Shown here: in pieces, positions 56,995 to 64,000 of the stretch
How positions within the stretch are numbered: the first letter of the stretch is position 1
How the letters are laid out: the number at the start of each line of letters is the position of its first letter
Source of the DNA: Micromonospora echinospora
Lineage (GTDB): Bacteria > Actinomycetota > Actinomycetes > Mycobacteriales > Micromonosporaceae
Assembly (NCBI RefSeq): GCF_014203425.1
Contig: NZ_JACHJC010000001.1
Location: forward strand, 6,040,001 to 6,104,000
Direction of reading: 5' to 3'
DNA: 64,000 nt
Made by a program: the position numbers and the translations under genes
Notes under the pieces: generated by a model
Told to the model about the DNA's origin: nothing
The model's input: the letters and a program-made list of their open reading frames with translations, nothing else
Databases searched by the model: none

Positions 56995-58865
56995 CACAAT
57001 CCTCCGGCGGCCTGCTCGCGCAGTGCCCGTGCGTGCTGTTCCAGCGAGAGCAGTTCCCCGAACAGGGCGAAGTACTCGTCCTTGTTGCTCACCGGGTTGA
57101 TCCGCTGGATCTTCGACTTGAGGTCACGGATGCGGCCGGTGACCGAACTCCACTGGAGCCGCGCCATGGTGATCGAGACGTACCTCGGGTCCGGCTCGCC
57201 GTCGATGCGCAGCGGATCCACCGCCAGCTCACCGATGAGCGCCTGCCCGGCCAGGTCGTCGCAGGCGTCGCGGACCCGCTCGATCCAGACCGCGCCGCCG
57301 GTGGCGGCGGACGCGCCGCCCGCCGCGGCCACCGCGGCGCGTACCGAGACGTGCACCGGGTGCTGGTAGTCGGTCACCTCGACCGCGTCGAACATCGGAC
57401 CGGCCAGCACCGGCTCCTGCAACGCCAGCTTCAACGCCTCCCGCTCCACCATGGAGCGCGGGCTGTCCACAGCGGGCGCAGTCCGGCCGGGGCGCGCGGA
57501 CGCGCCAGGCGTCCCGGGCGCCGGTTGCCCGTGCGCCGCGCCGAGCACCGCGCGCTGCACGGGCTCGATCTCCATGCCGAGGTCACCGGCGAGCTTGCGC
57601 ACGTACTCCGGGCGCTTCTCCCGGTCCTTGATCTTCGCCACGAGAGGCGCGGCGCGGCGCATGGCCTCGACCCGGCCGTCGACGGTGTCCAGGTCGAACC
57701 GGCTGATCACGTGCCGGAGCGCGAAGTCGACGAGCGGTTCACGGCGGGCCACCAGGTCGCGCACGGCCAGGTCGCCCTTGGCCAGGCGCAGATCACACGG
57801 GTCCATGTTGTCAGGGCTGACCGCGATGAACGTACGCCCGACGAAGCGCTGGTCGTCCTCGAACGCACGCAGCGCGGCCTTCTGACCGGCGGCGTCACCG
57901 TCGAAGGTAAAGATGATCTCGCCGGCCCGCTCGTCGCTGTCGAACAGCACCCGGCGCAGCACCGAGATGTGGTCGCCGCCGAACGCCGTGCCGCAGGTCG
58001 CCACCGCTGTCGGCACGTCGGCGAGGTGACAGGCCATCACGTCGGTGTAGCCCTCGACCACCACCACCTTGCCCTGCTTGGCGATCTCCCGCTTGGCCTG
58101 GTCGATGCCGTAGAGGACGTGCGACTTCTTGTAGATCGGCGTCTCGGGGGTGTTCAGGTATTTCGGGCCGTCGTCGTCGTCGAAGAGCTTGCGGGCGCCG
58201 AAGCCGATCACGTCGCCGGTGATGTCCCGGATCGGCCACATCAGGCGGCGGCGGAACCGGTCGATCAGCGAACCGGAGCGGGCCGGCCGGGACAGGCCGC
58301 CGGTGACCAGCTCGTCGTGGGTGAAGCCCTGCTGACGCAGGTGCTTGGTGAGCAGGTCCCACCCGTCGGGGGCGAACCCGCAGCCGTACCGCTCGGCGGC
58401 GGCCCGGTCGAAGCCGCGCCCGGCGAGGAACTCGCGGGCCGGACGGGCGCCGGCGGTGGTGAGCTGGGCCCGGTAGAAGTCGACGGCGGCGGCGTGCGCG
58501 GCCACCAGGCGCTGCCGCTGCCCCTGCTGCGGGCGGGCACGCGGCGTGGACCGGTCTTCCTCGACGTAGCGCAACTGGATGCCGGCGCGGTCGGCCAGCC
58601 GCTCCACCGACTCGACGAAGCTGAGGTGCTCGGCGTCCATCAGGAACTTGATCGCGTCGCCGCCGACCCCGCAGCCGAAGCAGTAGAACACGTTGCGGGC
58701 GGGCGAGACGTTGAACGACGGGCTCTTCTCGTCGTGGAACGGGCAGAGCCCCTTGAGGTTGCCGCCGCCGGCCGACTTGAGCGTCACCACGTCGGAGATG
58801 ACATCCGCGATGGCGGTGCGCTCACGGACCAGCGCGATGTCCTCGTCCCGGATCCGCCCCGCCAT
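56994..58865 (-). CDS. dnaG: DNA primase DnaG
   Basis: A 623-residue primase that makes RNA primers at the replication fork. The zinc-binding domain is GLCPFHDEKSPSFNVSPARNVFYCFGCGVGG (C-H-C-C) at residues 38-70. The catalytic core shows WPIRDITGDVIGFGARKL, and the TOPRIM region has VVVVEGYTDVMACHLADV and ITFDGDAAGQKAALRAF with the metal-binding acidic residues. The C-terminal helicase-binding domain starts near residue 450. The start is ATG 58865 rather than upstream GTG codons, because MAGRIRDEDI is the usual beginning in actinobacteria. Housekeeping gene, the best anchor of the right side of the window. Confidence 0.97.
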   Translation of the reverse strand: MAGRIRDEDIALVRERTAIADVISDVVTLKSAGGGNLKGLCPFHDEKSPSFNVSPARNVFYCFGCGVGGDAIKFLMDAEHLSFVESVERLADRAGIQLRYVEEDRSTPRARPQQGQRQRLVAAHAAAVDFYRAQLTTAGARPAREFLAGRGFDRAAAERYGCGFAPDGWDLLTKHLRQQGFTHDELVTGGLSRPARSGSLIDRFRRRLMWPIRDITGDVIGFGARKLFDDDDGPKYLNTPETPIYKKSHVLYGIDQAKREIAKQGKVVVVEGYTDVMACHLADVPTAVATCGTAFGGDHISVLRRVLFDSDERAGEIIFTFDGDAAGQKAALRAFEDDQRFVGRTFIAVSPDNMDPCDLRLAKGDLAVRDLVARREPLVDFALRHVISRFDLDTVDGRVEAMRRAAPLVAKIKDREKRPEYVRKLAGDLGMEIEPVQRAVLGAAHGQPAPGTPGASARPGRTAPAVDSPRSMVEREALKLALQEPVLAGPMFDAVEVTDYQHPVHVSVRAAVAAAGGASAATGGAVWIERVRDACDDLAGQALIGELAVDPLRIDGEPDPRYVSITMARLQWSSVTGRIRDLKSKIQRINPVSNKDEYFALFGELLSLEQHARALREQAAGGL

Positions 58866-58961
58866 GACCGCCACCCCCTCGGCGTACATCCTGCCCTGCC
58901 GGACCGACGATCCGGCGGCCGGGGGGACGGGCGTGTGGCCGACCTCGCCCGCCCCGCCGGT

Positions 58962-59207
58962 TCAGGCAGAGCGGGCGGCGGCGGGGTCGCCGATGCGCGG
59001 GAACGGCTCGATGGAGAAGACCACCTCGACCGGCACCTCGAAGTACGCGGCGATGCGCAGCGCCAGGTGCAGGCTGGGCCGGAACTCGCCGCGCTCCAGG
59101 TAACCGACGGTCTGGTAGTGCACACCGAGCGCGTCGGCGAGCTGCCGCCGGGAGATGCCCCGTTCGGCGCGCAGCACCGCGATCCGGTTGTGCACGGTCT
59201 CGCTCAT
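58962..59207 (-). CDS. Small XRE-family regulator
   Basis: An 81-residue single helix-turn-helix protein from ATG 59207 (ribosome site GAGAGGG). The DNA-binding unit is NRIAVLRAERGISRRQLADALGVHYQTVGYLERGEFRPSLHLALRIAAYFEVPVEVVF, the compact XRE fold close to YozG-like proteins. It lies 10 bases after the permease gene in the same operon, an arrangement common for exporters regulated by a tiny repressor. The inverted repeat TGTAG-N8-CTACA upstream of the ATPase gene is a candidate binding site. Confidence 0.88.
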   Translation of the reverse strand: MSETVHNRIAVLRAERGISRRQLADALGVHYQTVGYLERGEFRPSLHLALRIAAYFEVPVEVVFSIEPFPRIGDPAAARSA

Positions 59208-59217
59208 CGACGCCCTC

Positions 59218-60069
59218 TCATCCGACCCGCTGCATGGCCCGCTCCCGCCGGGCCGCGACCCGCGAGCCGGACTCCCGGCGGGCCATCCGGCGCAGCACCA
59301 CCGGGGCAAGCACGAGCCCGAGCACCGCCCAGGCGCCGAGCACGCCGACCGTCTCCAGGTGCCGCCAGGAGCCGCCGAGTTCGACAGCCGCCAGGTCGCC
59401 CGGGAGCAGCGCCGAGCGCATGCCCAAGCCTAGCCAGTAGAGCGGGAACACCTGGGCGACGCCCTGGAGCCAGCCGGGCAGGCCGTTGATCGGATAGAAG
59501 ATGCCGGACAGGGCGATGAGACCGAAAATCGGCATCACCACCAGGCCCATGTTGCGCGGGTTCTCGATCAGTGAACCGATCACCGCGCCCAGCGGCAGCG
59601 TCGCCACCAGTCCGAGTGGCACCACCCAGGCGAGCGTGAGCCAGGCGCCGGGGTCGCCGAGCCGCAGCCCGTCGAGGAAGAACAGGCCGGGGGTGAGCTG
59701 GATGACCACGCCGATCAGCGCGACCGCCGAGACCAGCACGATCTTGCCGACCAGGTAGCCGAGCATGCCGTCCGGGATGGCCTTGGCGCGCAGCAGCGTG
59801 CCGTCCTCCCGGTCGATGACGAGCTGGTTGGCCAGCCCGAGCAGGCCGCCGAAGAGCAGGCCCATGCCGAGCGCGCTGGGCAGCGTACGGGCGCCGAGGG
59901 AGAAGTCCGTGCCGGGCACCGTCGAGCCGCGCATCCAGAACACGGCGACCAGCAGCACCACTGTGGGGAAGAAGTAGGTCCAGAGATCCTGGCCGTTGGT
60001 GAACGTGGCACGCAGCTCGATCACGCCGCGCCGCAGCCCGGCCCGCAGCGCGTTGGTGGTCGGGTTCAT
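59218..60069 (-). CDS. ABC-2 exporter permease
   Basis: A 283-residue membrane protein from ATG 60069, overlapping the ATPase stop (ATGA). Six transmembrane segments run from LWTYFFPTVVLLVAVFWM to LETVGVLGAWAVLGLVLAPVVL. The middle carries LVIDREDGTLLRAKAIPDGMLGYLVGKI, a coupling-loop-type segment, and GLVVMPIFGLIALSGIFYPINGLPGWLQGVAQVFPLYWLGLGM, the characteristic C-terminal segment of ABC-2 drug exporters. It is followed by the XRE regulator. Confidence 0.88.
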   Translation of the reverse strand: MNPTTNALRAGLRRGVIELRATFTNGQDLWTYFFPTVVLLVAVFWMRGSTVPGTDFSLGARTLPSALGMGLLFGGLLGLANQLVIDREDGTLLRAKAIPDGMLGYLVGKIVLVSAVALIGVVIQLTPGLFFLDGLRLGDPGAWLTLAWVVPLGLVATLPLGAVIGSLIENPRNMGLVVMPIFGLIALSGIFYPINGLPGWLQGVAQVFPLYWLGLGMRSALLPGDLAAVELGGSWRHLETVGVLGAWAVLGLVLAPVVLRRMARRESGSRVAARRERAMQRVG

Positions 60070-61040
60070 CGGTTCGCCTCCTGCTGCCACACCCGTTCGG
60101 CCCGGCCGGTACGGATGCCGGTCTCCTCCTCGTGCACGAGCGTCAGGTACGCGTCCTCCAGGCTGGCCCGGCGCACCTCCAGCTCGCGTATCCGGTCGCC
60201 GTGCTCACGGAACAGGTCGCGCAGGAAGGCGGTGGCGTCGGCGGTGGCGTGCACGTACCGCTCGCCGTCGCGGGTCCAGCGGACCTCGGCGTCCCCGGCG
60301 ACGCGCCGGGCGAGCTGGTCCGGTGAGCCCTCGGCGATGATCCGGCCGCCGGCCAGGATGAGGATGCGGTCGGCCAGCTTCTCCGCCTCGGCCAGGTCGT
60401 GCGTGGTCAGCATGATCGTGGTTTCGTCCAGGTCGGCCAGGCGGTGCACCAGCTCGTGGAACTCGCGCCGCGCGGCCGGGTCGAAGCCGACAGTCGGCTC
60501 GTCCAGGAAGAGCAGTTCCGGCCGGCCGACGATGCCGACCGCCACGTCGAGGCGGCGGCGCTGGCCACCGGAGAGCCGGGCCACCCGGCTGCCGGCGTGC
60601 GCGCTCAGCCCGACGGTGTCCAGCAGGTCGTCCACGGGCCACGGGCGCGGGATCCGGTCGGTGGCGTACGGCGCGTAGAAGTCGCCGAGGTGGGCGAGCA
60701 GGTCCCGCACCCGCCACTTGCCGTGGTCGCGCCAGGACTGGAGCACCACGCCCAGCCGCGCGCGCCACCGCTCGTCACCGCGGGCCGGGTCGGCGCCGAG
60801 CACCCGCACCGCGCCGGCCGAGGGCAGCCGGAAGCCTTCGAGGATCTCGATGGTGGTGGTCTTGCCCGCGCCGTTGGGCCCGAGCAGCGCCAGCACCTCG
60901 CCCCGCCGGGCGGTGAGGTCGACGCCGTGCAGCACGTCGACGGCGCCGTAGCGCATGCGCAGATCCCGCACGTCGAGGACGAGATCCTCGTCGGGAGGTC
61001 GGGGGGACGCGACGGCCCCCGGGAGTTCGACCGCAGTCAT
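60066..61040 (-). CDS. ABC exporter ATPase
   Basis: A 324-residue ATPase from ATG 61040. Walker A LLGPNGAGKTTTIEI, a Q-loop (VVLQSWRDHGKW), signature VARLSGGQRRRLDVAVGI, Walker B LLFLDEPTVGFDP and the H-loop (IMLTTHDLAEAEKLADRI) are all present. A C-terminal regulatory extension follows after residue 240 (DAEVRWTRDGERYVHATADATAF). It belongs to the CcmA/DrrA-like group. It pairs with the permease and precedes the XRE regulator. The upstream 40 bases hold an inverted repeat and probably the promoter. Confidence 0.9.
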   Translation of the reverse strand: MTAVELPGAVASPRPPDEDLVLDVRDLRMRYGAVDVLHGVDLTARRGEVLALLGPNGAGKTTTIEILEGFRLPSAGAVRVLGADPARGDERWRARLGVVLQSWRDHGKWRVRDLLAHLGDFYAPYATDRIPRPWPVDDLLDTVGLSAHAGSRVARLSGGQRRRLDVAVGIVGRPELLFLDEPTVGFDPAARREFHELVHRLADLDETTIMLTTHDLAEAEKLADRILILAGGRIIAEGSPDQLARRVAGDAEVRWTRDGERYVHATADATAFLRDLFREHGDRIRELEVRRASLEDAYLTLVHEEETGIRTGRAERVWQQEANR

Positions 61041-61049
61041 GCCTCGGAA

Positions 61050-61067
61050 TGTAGCATCCCTACTACA
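61050..61067. promoter_or_regulatory. Inverted repeat TGTAG-N8-CTACA before the ABC operon
   Basis: TGTAG (61050-61054) and CTACA (61063-61067) are exact complements, only 10 bases upstream of the ATPase start on the minus strand. A repressor here, most simply the XRE protein of the same operon, would block it. Confidence 0.55.
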
Positions 61068-61084
61068 AGTCGAGGTACCCCCAC

Positions 61085-62719
61085 TCAACGGCGACGGCTG
61101 TGGAACCAGCGCGTGACGGGGGCCGGATTCTCCTCCTCGTACGACCGGGCGGCGTTGACCGCGGCGGCCAGGCCGGAGCGGCGCGGTCGGGGCCCGGCGC
61201 GCAGCATCGGATCGGCCGCCATCTCCCGGAGCACCGCGACGGCCAGACCGAGCATCACCACGACGAACGGCAACGCGACCAGGATGGTCGCCTGCTGCAA
61301 CGCGGCCAGGCCCCCGGCCAGCAGCAACGCCGCCGCCACCGCACCGATCAGCACGCCCCACAGCACCACCACCGCGCGGTGCGGCCGCAACGCGCCGCGC
61401 GAGCTGAGCGAGCCGAGCACCAGCGACGCCGAGTCGGCGCTGGTGACGAAGTAGAGACCGATCAGCACCATGGCGAGCACGCTCGTCAGCGTGGCCAGCG
61501 GCAGCGCCTCCAGCAGCCCGAACAGCGCCTGCTCGGAACCGGCTTCCACGTCGGCCACCAGGTCCCGGGTGCCGGTGGTCTGGGTACGCAGGGCGGTCCC
61601 GCCCATCACCGCGAACCAGACGGTGCTCGCGCCGCTGGGCACCAGCAGCACCCCGACGAGGAACTGGCGGACCGTACGACCGCGCGAGATGCGGGCGATG
61701 AACGTGCCCACGAACGGCGCCCAGGAGATCCACCACGCCCAGTAGAAGATGGTCCACGAGCCCAGCCAGGCCGGGTCGGAGAACGCCCCGGTACGCGTCG
61801 ACATGCGCACCAGGCCGCTCAGGTAGTCACCGACCGAGGCCGGCAGCACCTCCAGCGTGTAGACGGTCGGGCCGGCCACGAACACGAACAGCATCAGCAC
61901 GACGGCGATCAGCACGTTGGTGGTGGACAGCCACTTGACGCCCCGGTGCAGGCCGGAGAAGGCGGAGGCGACGAAGGCGAGCGTGAGGGCGCCGATGATC
62001 GTCAGCTCGACGGCCCGGCTGTCCGGCACGCCGGCCACCAGGTCCAGGCCGGCCGCCACCTGGAGCGCGCCCAGCCCGAGGCTGGTCGCGGAGCCGAACA
62101 CGGTGGCGAAGACGGCGAGCAGGTCGATCGCCCGACCGAGCGGGCCGTCGGTCCGCGCGCCGAGCAGCGGCGCGAACGCGGACGAGATCCGGTTACCGCG
62201 CCCCTTGCGGAACGTCGAGTACGCCAGGGCCAGCGCCGCGATCGCGTAGATGCCCCACGGGTGCAGCGTCCAGTGGAAGAGCGTGTACTGCATGGCGGTC
62301 GCGGCGGCGGCGCCGGTCTGCGGCGCGACCCCGGAGGCCGGCGGCGGCGTGGCGTAGTGCTGGATCGGTTCGGCGACGGCGAAGAACACCAGGCCGATGC
62401 CCATGCCGGCGCTGAACATCATGGCGATCCAGGCCAGCGTGTCGAACTCCGGCTCGTCGTCGTCGGCGCCCAGCCGGATCCGGCCGAACCGGGAGGCCGC
62501 CACGACGACCGCGAGCACCAGGAACGCGTCGGCCGCGACCACGAAGAACCAGCCGAACGTGCTGATCGTCCAACTCAGCCCGGCCGCGCCGAACGACGCC
62601 AGGGAACCACGCGCGAACACGCCCCAGGCCACCACGGCCAGCACGCCGGCCACGCCGAGCCCGAGCACCACCCGGTCGGCCGGCTGCGTCCCGGCCCGCT
62701 CCCCCGCATCTTCCCCCAT
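61085..62719 (-). CDS. BCCT-family betaine/choline/carnitine transporter
   Basis: A 544-residue transporter from ATG 62719 with about 12 helices. Landmark segments are FDTLAWIAMMFSAGMGIGLVFFAVAEPIQHYATPPP and FHWTLHPWGIYAIAALALAYSTFRKG, and the conserved helix-eight region GSWTIFYWAWWISWAPFVGTFIARISRGRTVRQF with its tryptophan box. The sodium- or proton-coupled uptake of betaine-type compounds protects against osmotic stress. The C-terminal tail (PVTRWFHSRRR) is basic, as in osmosensing members such as BetP, but short. It ends 45 bases before the ABC ATPase start on the same strand. Confidence 0.92.
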   Translation of the reverse strand: MGEDAGERAGTQPADRVVLGLGVAGVLAVVAWGVFARGSLASFGAAGLSWTISTFGWFFVVAADAFLVLAVVVAASRFGRIRLGADDDEPEFDTLAWIAMMFSAGMGIGLVFFAVAEPIQHYATPPPASGVAPQTGAAAATAMQYTLFHWTLHPWGIYAIAALALAYSTFRKGRGNRISSAFAPLLGARTDGPLGRAIDLLAVFATVFGSATSLGLGALQVAAGLDLVAGVPDSRAVELTIIGALTLAFVASAFSGLHRGVKWLSTTNVLIAVVLMLFVFVAGPTVYTLEVLPASVGDYLSGLVRMSTRTGAFSDPAWLGSWTIFYWAWWISWAPFVGTFIARISRGRTVRQFLVGVLLVPSGASTVWFAVMGGTALRTQTTGTRDLVADVEAGSEQALFGLLEALPLATLTSVLAMVLIGLYFVTSADSASLVLGSLSSRGALRPHRAVVVLWGVLIGAVAAALLLAGGLAALQQATILVALPFVVVMLGLAVAVLREMAADPMLRAGPRPRRSGLAAAVNAARSYEEENPAPVTRWFHSRRR

Positions 62720-62806
62720 GCCCCATCCTGGGCAGAGCGGGCACCCGGGAGGGACGAAACGCCCGACCCCGTACCGGGGAGCGGGACAGGGCGCGGGCGG
62801 GGCGGG

Positions 62807-63643
62807 TCAGGCCGGGACGGCGGCGGCCTCCTCGGCCTCGACGGCCGCGTTCCAGGCCGGCTTGGTGGAGCGCCAGCCCTCGTCGTCCATGCCCTGCCGC
62901 CAGTAACCGGAGATGGACAGGTCGCCCCGGGGCACGCCCCGCTCGACCCGCAGCAGCCGCCGCAGTTCCTTGACCGCGCCGGCCTCGCCGTGCACGAACG
63001 CGTGCACCCGGCCGGGCGGGAACTCCAGCGCCCGGACCGCCTCGACCAGCGGCTCGCCGTAGCGGCGGCCGTCGCGGTGCAGCCAGCGCACCTCGACCTC
63101 GCCGGCACTGGTCAGCGGCAGCTCGTCGGCCGGGCCGCTCACCTCGACGTACACCTTCGCGGGCGCGCCCGCCGGCAGCCGCTCCAGGGCGGCGGCGATG
63201 GCCGGCAACGCGCTCTCGTCGCCGGCCAGCAGGTGCCAGTCGGCCGCCGGGTCCGGCGCGTACGCGCCGCCCGGCCCGGTGAACAACACCCGGTCGCCGG
63301 GGCGCAGCGCCGCCGCCCACGGCCCGGCCAGCCCCTCGTCGCCGTGGTGCACCACGTCCACGGTCATCTCACCGGCCGCGGCGTCCCAGGCCCGCACCGT
63401 GTACGCGCGCAGCCGCGGCCACTGCTCCGCCGGGAACTCCCGCTTGATCGTGGCCAGGTCGACCGGGTACGGGTAGGTCACCCCGGCCGGCGGGAAGACG
63501 AACTTCACGTAGTGATCGGTGTACGCGCCGACCGGCAGTCCGGCCAGCTCCGGACCGCCAAGCACGAGCCGGATCAGGTGCGGGGTGGGCCGCGTGGTCC
63601 GGACGAAAGTGGCGGCGGTGAGCATCTTCGGGCGGTCCGTCAT
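62807..63643 (-). CDS. Siderophore-interacting protein (ferric-siderophore reductase)
   Basis: A 278-residue flavoprotein of the ViuB/SIP family. The FAD-binding motif RLRAYTVRAWD and VDVVHHGDEGLAGPWAAALRPGDRVLFTGPGGAY are the family signature. The NAD(P)-side domain has DWHLLAGDESALPAIAAALERLPAGAP and RVHAFVHGEAGAVKELRRLL, with the C-terminal ISGYWRQGMDDEGW motif. It reduces ferric siderophores in the cytoplasm to release iron. The iron-box palindrome five bases upstream of the start suggests repression by DmdR/IdeR when iron is ample. Confidence 0.92.
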   Translation of the reverse strand: MTDRPKMLTAATFVRTTRPTPHLIRLVLGGPELAGLPVGAYTDHYVKFVFPPAGVTYPYPVDLATIKREFPAEQWPRLRAYTVRAWDAAAGEMTVDVVHHGDEGLAGPWAAALRPGDRVLFTGPGGAYAPDPAADWHLLAGDESALPAIAAALERLPAGAPAKVYVEVSGPADELPLTSAGEVEVRWLHRDGRRYGEPLVEAVRALEFPPGRVHAFVHGEAGAVKELRRLLRVERGVPRGDLSISGYWRQGMDDEGWRSTKPAWNAAVEAEEAAAVPA

Positions 63644-63647
63644 GCTG

Positions 63648-63665
63648 CTTAAGCTAGCCTAAGTT
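63648..63665 (-). promoter_or_regulatory. Iron box (DtxR/IdeR/DmdR-type)
   Basis: CTTAAGCTAGCCTAAG with flanking TT forms a near-perfect palindrome (minus strand AACTTAGGCTAGCTTAAG) that matches the TTAGG-N-TAGCCTAA type of actinobacterial iron box. It is right upstream of the siderophore-reductase start. Confidence 0.75.
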
Positions 63666-63692
63666 CACGGGTCCGGTCCCGGAGCGGTGCGG

Positions 63693-64000
63693 TCAGCCCG
63701 GCGACACCAGGCGGGCGTGCCAGGCCAGCGCGGCCGGATCGGTGAGCGAGGCGACCTGGTCGATCACCACGCGCAGCCGGGCGGCGTCGTCTGCCGCGTC
63801 CCGCCACAGCGGCGCGAACACCGGGTCGAGCACGTCGGGCGCCCGGTCCAGCAGCGCCGTCACCAGCCCGGCGAGGACGTCGCGCTGCCGCGCGTACCGG
63901 CCCTCGGCACCGGGGCGGCGCATCACGTACCGCAGGGCGATGCCCTTGAGCAGCGCGCACTGCGCCCGGATCCGGCGCGGCACCACCAGGTCGGCGGCGT
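63693..64000 (-). CDS. dgt: Deoxyguanosinetriphosphate triphosphohydrolase, C-terminal part
   Basis: Only the last 102 or so residues are in the window; the gene continues past its right edge. The helices LVVPRRIRAQCALLKGIALRYVMRRPGAEGRYARQRDVLAGLVTALLDRAPDVLDPVFAPLW and RLRVVIDQVASLTDPAALAWHARL are typical of the C-terminus of dGTPase-like HD-domain proteins, where the final ASLTD-AL-WH segment is well conserved. Proximity to dnaG agrees with the dgt-dnaG association common in actinobacteria. The HD catalytic residues are not visible here. Confidence 0.8.
   Translation of the reverse strand, partial: AADLVVPRRIRAQCALLKGIALRYVMRRPGAEGRYARQRDVLAGLVTALLDRAPDVLDPVFAPLWRDAADDAARLRVVIDQVASLTDPAALAWHARLVSPG

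Overview
The window is high-GC actinobacterial DNA and most resembles Micromonosporaceae (Micromonospora or a close relative). The genus is inferred from gene content and style: GTG starts, ATGA start/stop overlaps, a SigE-type sigma factor, MmpL, AfsR/SARP and conservon-type signalling genes, and dnaG near a dgt-like gene. No rRNA, CRISPR array, transposase or phage gene was seen.

1-11.3 kb: a DrrA/DrrB-type ABC exporter faces an AfsR/SARP-type regulator broken by a one-base frameshift. Small SRPBCC, GNAT and DUF218-like genes follow, then a SigE-type sigma factor coupled to a repeat-bearing membrane protein, and an AAC(3)-family acetyltransferase. 11.3-17.5 kb is accessory in character. It holds a translationally coupled Trypco1 / trypsin-like protease / membrane protein cassette, a lipoprotein, a small membrane protein, and two tandem NmrA-type oxidoreductases ending at a CAT-anticodon tRNA. 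A degenerate copy of that tRNA's 3' end lies 2.6 kb away, as if an element had once integrated there.

17.6-29.5 kb: an FAD oxidoreductase and an MmpL transporter, tRNA-Asn, a ROK protein, a TIM-barrel sugar isomerase, and two large secreted sugar-active proteins. These are ThuA-DUF1080-CBM6-ricin and sugar dehydrogenase-PKD-CBM6-ricin, and their ricin modules are nearly identical in DNA. 29.7-37.9 kb: an eight-gene operon of Ebo type (eboA, B, C, E, F), with an inositol-phosphate synthase where eboD would be expected, plus a polyprenyl diphosphate synthase and an extra TIM-barrel gene. 38.1-44.3 kb: a ROK regulator / sugar ABC importer / Gfo-Idh-MocA operon. Its upstream region shares a two-part motif with the promoter region of the secreted sugar dehydrogenase, so both are probably one carbohydrate regulon.

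44.5-53.5 kb: a YihY protein, then a TRAP-TAXI transporter followed by a coupled NIT-type histidine kinase, roadblock protein and second TAXI binding protein. This looks like a conservon whose GTPase half has been replaced by a solute-binding lipoprotein. 53.5-56.4 kb: an ABC ATPase, permease and TetR with a perfect 28-bp palindromic operator. The ATPase stop codon is lost through one extra T, so its frame stays open through the permease into TetR. 56.4-64 kb: dnaG, an ABC exporter with a small XRE regulator, a BCCT transporter, a siderophore-interacting protein under a probable iron box, and the C-terminus of a dGTPase-like gene.
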